From NCBI GenBank assembly GCA_947625845.1, contig CANQQB010000003.1:16884-80883 (forward strand): a stretch of DNA of 64,000 nucleotides. The letters are read 5' to 3'. The stretch is from an uncultured Oscillospiraceae bacterium. Its GTDB lineage: Bacteria; Bacillota; Clostridia; Oscillospirales; Oscillospiraceae. Made by a program: the position numbers and the translations under genes. Within the stretch, counting starts at the first letter, position 1. Each line of letters opens with the position of its first letter. The notes beneath the pieces are model-generated. The model did no database searches. It was not told the origin of the DNA and worked only from the letters and a program-made list of their open reading frames with translations. This document shows positions 61,150-64,000 of this stretch, piece by piece.

Positions 61150-61796
61150 CACTTCACCATGGTCAGCACTCCCGCGTCCATCTCGCACACGGTGTCGCAC
61201 AGCTCGTCGATGTCCATCTGGTTGTGGGAAGCCAGGATGATGGTCTTGCCCTGGGTCCGCAGACCCTTGATGACCTCCCGCATGTCCGCAACGCCGTTTT
61301 TGTCCAGGCCGTTGAAGGGCTCGTCCAGGATGAGGATGGAGGGGTTTTCCATGATGGCCTGGGCGATGCCAAGCCGCTGGCGCATGCCGAGAGAGTACTT
61401 GCCCACAGGCTTTTTGCTGTCCGGGTCCAGACCCACACGGCGTATGGTCTCCCGGATGCCCTCTTTATCCACACGGCGGCGCAATGACGCCAGCAGCTCC
61501 AGGTTCTTTATACCGGTGAGGTTCGGCAGAAAGCCCGGCGTCTCGATGATGATGCCGGTATCGTCGGGAAAGTCCATGTCCCGGCCTACCTGCCTGCCCC
61601 GGACCAGAATTTTGCCCGCGCCGGGCGGGAGAAAGCCGCAGATGCACTTCATGAGCACGGTCTTGCCGGAGCCGTTGTTGCCCACGATGCCGTGGACCCG
61701 GCCTTCCTCAAAGTCCCGGCTCACGTCCCGCAGGACCTGCGTGTCCCCGAAGGTCTTGGACACGTTCTGCACGCTGATGGCGGCGCTTCCAGGCAT
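61149..61796 (-). CDS. ABC transporter ATP-binding protein
   Basis: The 215 residues have Walker A GNNGSGKT (39-46), the signature-like YSLGMRQRLGIAQA, Walker B ILILDEPFNGLD and an H-loop SHNQMD, all intact. It belongs to the BcrA/NatA-like group that works with separate membrane proteins. ATG 61796 has GGAGGGG 5 bases upstream and starts just after the permease stop. It energises the two permeases upstream. The substrate is unknown; lipid or antimicrobial export is plausible. Confidence 0.93.
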   Translation of the reverse strand: MPGSAAISVQNVSKTFGDTQVLRDVSRDFEEGRVHGIVGNNGSGKTVLMKCICGFLPPGAGKILVRGRQVGRDMDFPDDTGIIIETPGFLPNLTGIKNLELLASLRRRVDKEGIRETIRRVGLDPDSKKPVGKYSLGMRQRLGIAQAIMENPSILILDEPFNGLDKNGVADMREVIKGLRTQGKTIILASHNQMDIDELCDTVCEMDAGVLTMVK

Positions 61797-61798
61797 GA

Positions 61799-62695
61799 CT
61801 ACCCCTCCGTTCCCGTGAAGACAAAGTTGTATTTGCGAATGGCGATAAGGGCCAGGATATACCCCAGCAGCATCAAAGCGCCGAAGATGGCGAAGGACTG
61901 CCACAGCCTTGGCAGCAGGTCGTAGCCGAAGTTGTGCATGTGATACGTCGCCTGGTTGAGAGGCGACAGCCATCCCACGGCCACGTTGGCCTTGTAAAAC
62001 AGCTCGTCGGGCAGCTGCATCACCGTCTTGATGGTCTCCGGCTTTAAGAGAAGCCCGAACACGCTGAAGGCAAAGCCGCTGACGATGCCGGCCGCGCCGC
62101 CGCGCAGCAGGTTGCACACAAGCATGATGAACACCATCACCACCGAGTAGCACAGCATCAGGCCGAAGATGGTGAGCATGCACCGGTAGGGAAAGCTCAT
62201 CTCCAACGTCTTCACCAGGGCCGGCAGGGCGATCTCTTTCCCCGCGCCGGAGTAGCCCAAAATGGCCGCCGTCTCGCTCCACACGTCGCCGACGTAGGAC
62301 TGGCGCATACTGACCGCCACGGTGGAGGCCAGCACGAACAGCAGAAAAAGCGCCGTGGCCAGCATGGTATAGACGAGCTGTCCCGTTATCCATTTGGCCC
62401 GGTTTATCCGCATGAGGAAAAATGGCGTGCCGGAGGACAGAAAGGGCATGTCCGTGAACAGCAATATGAGCAGCAGGGAAATGAGCAGGATGGAATTGCT
62501 GTCGCCAAAGGTCCATATGAACGGCTCCGCCAGCTGCATGGTGGTCTTGTGCTCCACGGCGAAGTTGACCGCCTTGTCGCTGAGCAGAAAGCTCAATATG
62601 AACGCCAGGGCAAAGGTCACCAGAATACGGGGATTGCGCCGCCACTGGCGGAAGTTATAGGCCACCACGGACATGACCTGACGCGCTGCTGTCAT
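61799..62695 (-). CDS. ABC-2-like permease subunit 1
   Basis: The 298 residues have six predicted helices (ILVTFALAFILSFLL, SILLISLLLILLF, LVYTMLATALFLLFVLA, MLTIFGLMLCYSVVMVFIMLV, AGIVSGFAFSVFGLLL and a C-terminal AIFGALMLLGYILALIAI). GAAGGAGGG is 10 bases before ATG 62695. It overlaps the preceding permease by 4 bases. Function is inferred from the ATPase directly downstream. Confidence 0.85.
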   Translation of the reverse strand: MTAARQVMSVVAYNFRQWRRNPRILVTFALAFILSFLLSDKAVNFAVEHKTTMQLAEPFIWTFGDSNSILLISLLLILLFTDMPFLSSGTPFFLMRINRAKWITGQLVYTMLATALFLLFVLASTVAVSMRQSYVGDVWSETAAILGYSGAGKEIALPALVKTLEMSFPYRCMLTIFGLMLCYSVVMVFIMLVCNLLRGGAAGIVSGFAFSVFGLLLKPETIKTVMQLPDELFYKANVAVGWLSPLNQATYHMHNFGYDLLPRLWQSFAIFGALMLLGYILALIAIRKYNFVFTGTEG

Positions 62696-63456
62696 AGTCC
62701 CCGCACCCTCCTTCTCACGGCGAAGCCAAAGAGCAGCACCGTGCATACGATAAGCTCCAAAATCACCAGCGCCGGTCCCCACCGGCCCATGGTCCATTCC
62801 TCGCCGGGGTTCAGCCACGCCTTGGGATAGACCACGTACAGGGCCGTGAAATACCGCTCACATAAAATGATGAGCACATAGTAAAAGATGAACGGCGCGG
62901 CGTAGGCGATGTACTTGCTGGCCATGAGCGCGCTCATGGTCATGCCGAACAGCGACCAGAAGCCGCCGGAGAGGAAGATGAGGCCGCAGTTTCGCAAAAG
63001 CGTCACGGCGTATTCCGGCGTGGGCACGTTGGGGTCCGGAGGACCCTCCAGGGGCGTGAACACCGCCGCGGACAGGCCGTAGGCCAGCCACAGACCCAGC
63101 ACGATGCCCAGCCCGCCGGAGACGAGACATCCCGCAGCCTTACCCAATATGTAGCCACGGCGGCTGGTGCGGTGGATGTAGAGCTTCAAAAAACCGGTCT
63201 TTACGTCGTCCACAAAGCTGGCCGCGTAGGGCAGCGCGCACACGATGGGCAGGCATATGGTCAGCGCGTCCGCGTCCAGGGCGCTCAGGATGAAGTCCCC
63301 GTGGTAGCCGTATGCCAGCGGGTCCTCTGCGCGGAACGCCTCCGATACGGCGTCGGCGGAGGACAGAAACAGCACCAGCGCGATGAATACCGCGCCCAGC
63401 CAGAACCGGGCGGAGCACACGCTCTGCCGGACGGCGGATGTGACGGTGTGTCTCAT
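62692..63456 (-). CDS. ABC-2-like permease subunit 2
   Basis: The 254 residues have six predicted helices (FWLGAVFIALVLFLSSADAV, DALTICLPIVCALPYAASFV, AAGCLVSGGLGIVLGLWLAY, LLRNCGLIFLSGGFWSLFGM, YIAYAAPFIFYYVLIILCER and ALVILELIVCTVLLFGFAV). FVDDVKTGFLKLYIHRTSRRGYILGKA is the cytoplasmic coupling loop of ABC-2 permeases. GGAGG precedes ATG 63456. Its stop overlaps the next start (ATGA). Confidence 0.85.
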   Translation of the reverse strand: MRHTVTSAVRQSVCSARFWLGAVFIALVLFLSSADAVSEAFRAEDPLAYGYHGDFILSALDADALTICLPIVCALPYAASFVDDVKTGFLKLYIHRTSRRGYILGKAAGCLVSGGLGIVLGLWLAYGLSAAVFTPLEGPPDPNVPTPEYAVTLLRNCGLIFLSGGFWSLFGMTMSALMASKYIAYAAPFIFYYVLIILCERYFTALYVVYPKAWLNPGEEWTMGRWGPALVILELIVCTVLLFGFAVRRRVRGL

Positions 63457-63475
63457 GTGTCCTCCTTTGCCTGGG

Positions 63476-64000
63476 TCAATACCCCTTCCGCACGTCGATG
63501 GCGGTGCCGTCCACGGCGTTGAGCACCACAAGCTCCGTGACCTGTTGGATGGTCTGGGTCTCGCCGGTCTCGTTGCCCTGCTCGTCCAGGACCGGGAACC
63601 GGATGGGCTCACCGTTTTCGTCGCAGTAGGTGGCGGTGCCGTAGAAGGTGTAGGTCGGGGTGATGTAGTAGTCCGTGGCGCTGTCCTTCATCCGGATACG
63701 GCTCATGCCCAATGCCACGTCCCGCACGTCGATGGACAGCGCGACGCCTTGCGTCAGAAGGCCGCTGCTCTCCAGGTCCATGATCTTCATCTGGTCCTCG
63801 GCGGCGGCCAGCACGTCGGCGAAGGGCAAAATCTGCACGTTGTCGTTTTCGGTCTGCACCACCTGGTGCATGCTCTCCCAGCCAAAGCCGGTGACGCCCG
63901 TCTCGTCAAAGTTGAAGGTCATGTACTCATAGCCGTAGGTGGAGGCGTACTCGTCGCCGCCTTTGGAGGCGATGTTGAACCCGCCGAAGTGGAAGGTCAG
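63476..64000 (-). CDS. Cluster protein, N-terminus beyond the window
   Basis: The frame stays open to the window end (175 residues seen, C-terminal part). Seen: FHFGGFNIASKGGDEYASTY, YITPTYTFYGTATYCDENGE, ETQTIQQVTELVVLNAVDGT and a final DVRKGY. It looks like an exported beta-rich protein, with no catalytic motif or membrane helix in the visible part. It precedes the two permeases by 19 bases and is probably the first or an early gene of the cluster. The family is not recognised with certainty. Confidence 0.7.
   Translation of the reverse strand: MTFHFGGFNIASKGGDEYASTYGYEYMTFNFDETGVTGFGWESMHQVVQTENDNVQILPFADVLAAAEDQMKIMDLESSGLLTQGVALSIDVRDVALGMSRIRMKDSATDYYITPTYTFYGTATYCDENGEPIRFPVLDEQGNETGETQTIQQVTELVVLNAVDGTAIDVRKGY

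Noticed and set aside
61797..62645. Extended N-terminus for the ABC ATPase
   Set aside because: The upstream frame overlaps the permease gene; a good ribosome site and the normal family start are at 61796.

Overview
The window looks like a chromosome segment of a spore-forming, high-GC gut Clostridium relative (Oscillospiraceae-like; the genus is my inference). The reasons are a Spo0A gene, a DnaD/DnaI-type helicase-loading pair, Firmicute-style promoters and AGGAGG ribosome sites, and GC-rich coding sequence throughout except one AT-rich island.

Layout. 1-8.4 kb: end of a phosphoketolase, prmA, spo0A with its own control region, a structured RNA in front of a secreted peptidoglycan-binding protein, tadA, then cinA and a glycosyltransferase on the minus strand. 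8.5-22.5 kb: minus-strand housekeeping genes: U32 protease, maf, mreC, mreD, PBP2, an MgsA-like protein, hisS, aspS, yifB/comM, thiI and an M29 aminopeptidase. Four copies of a ~140-bp GC-rich repeat lie between genes in the first 13 kb. 22.6-34.9 kb: PHP phosphoesterase, dnaD-dnaI, a membrane protein, malQ, an M20 amidase, an alpha/beta hydrolase, two small NTF2-like proteins, a HicAB pair, a thiolase with an unusual insertion, and rhuM. 34.9-47.4 kb: a repeat cluster, DUF1349-mocR-pheA, a secreted protein, a hydrolase, a frameshifted GPH transporter, an LtaS-type enzyme, dus and an ECF sigma/anti-sigma pair.

47.4-57 kb is an accessory island. It begins at tRNA-Pro(GGG). The end of that tRNA (CACTCGGACCAAA) recurs twice downstream, each time at the end of the same 82-bp sequence and followed by a terminator. 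This divides the island into two cassettes. Cassette 1 holds decayed conjugative-element, IS1182, sortase and surface-protein remnants and an intact AT-rich membrane/TPR gene. Cassette 2 holds a dead IS3 transposase and an intact, promoter-driven pair of dCTP-deaminase-fold proteins: one keeps the active-site residues, the other has lost them and carries a C-terminal membrane anchor. I consider this pair the best candidate for an undescribed system, possibly anti-phage. A serine recombinase and a dicarboxylate symporter broken by an IS1182 fragment follow.

57-64 kb: a 166-bp MITE and a minus-strand ABC-type membrane cluster with two permeases, one normal ATPase, one ATPase-like protein lacking all nucleotide-binding motifs, a CARDB-like secreted protein and an FtsX-like protein whose stop codon lies inside the MITE. 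Several proteins in the window appear to be pseudoenzymes (MgsA-like, MocR-like, ABC-like, Dcd-like), judged from missing catalytic residues.
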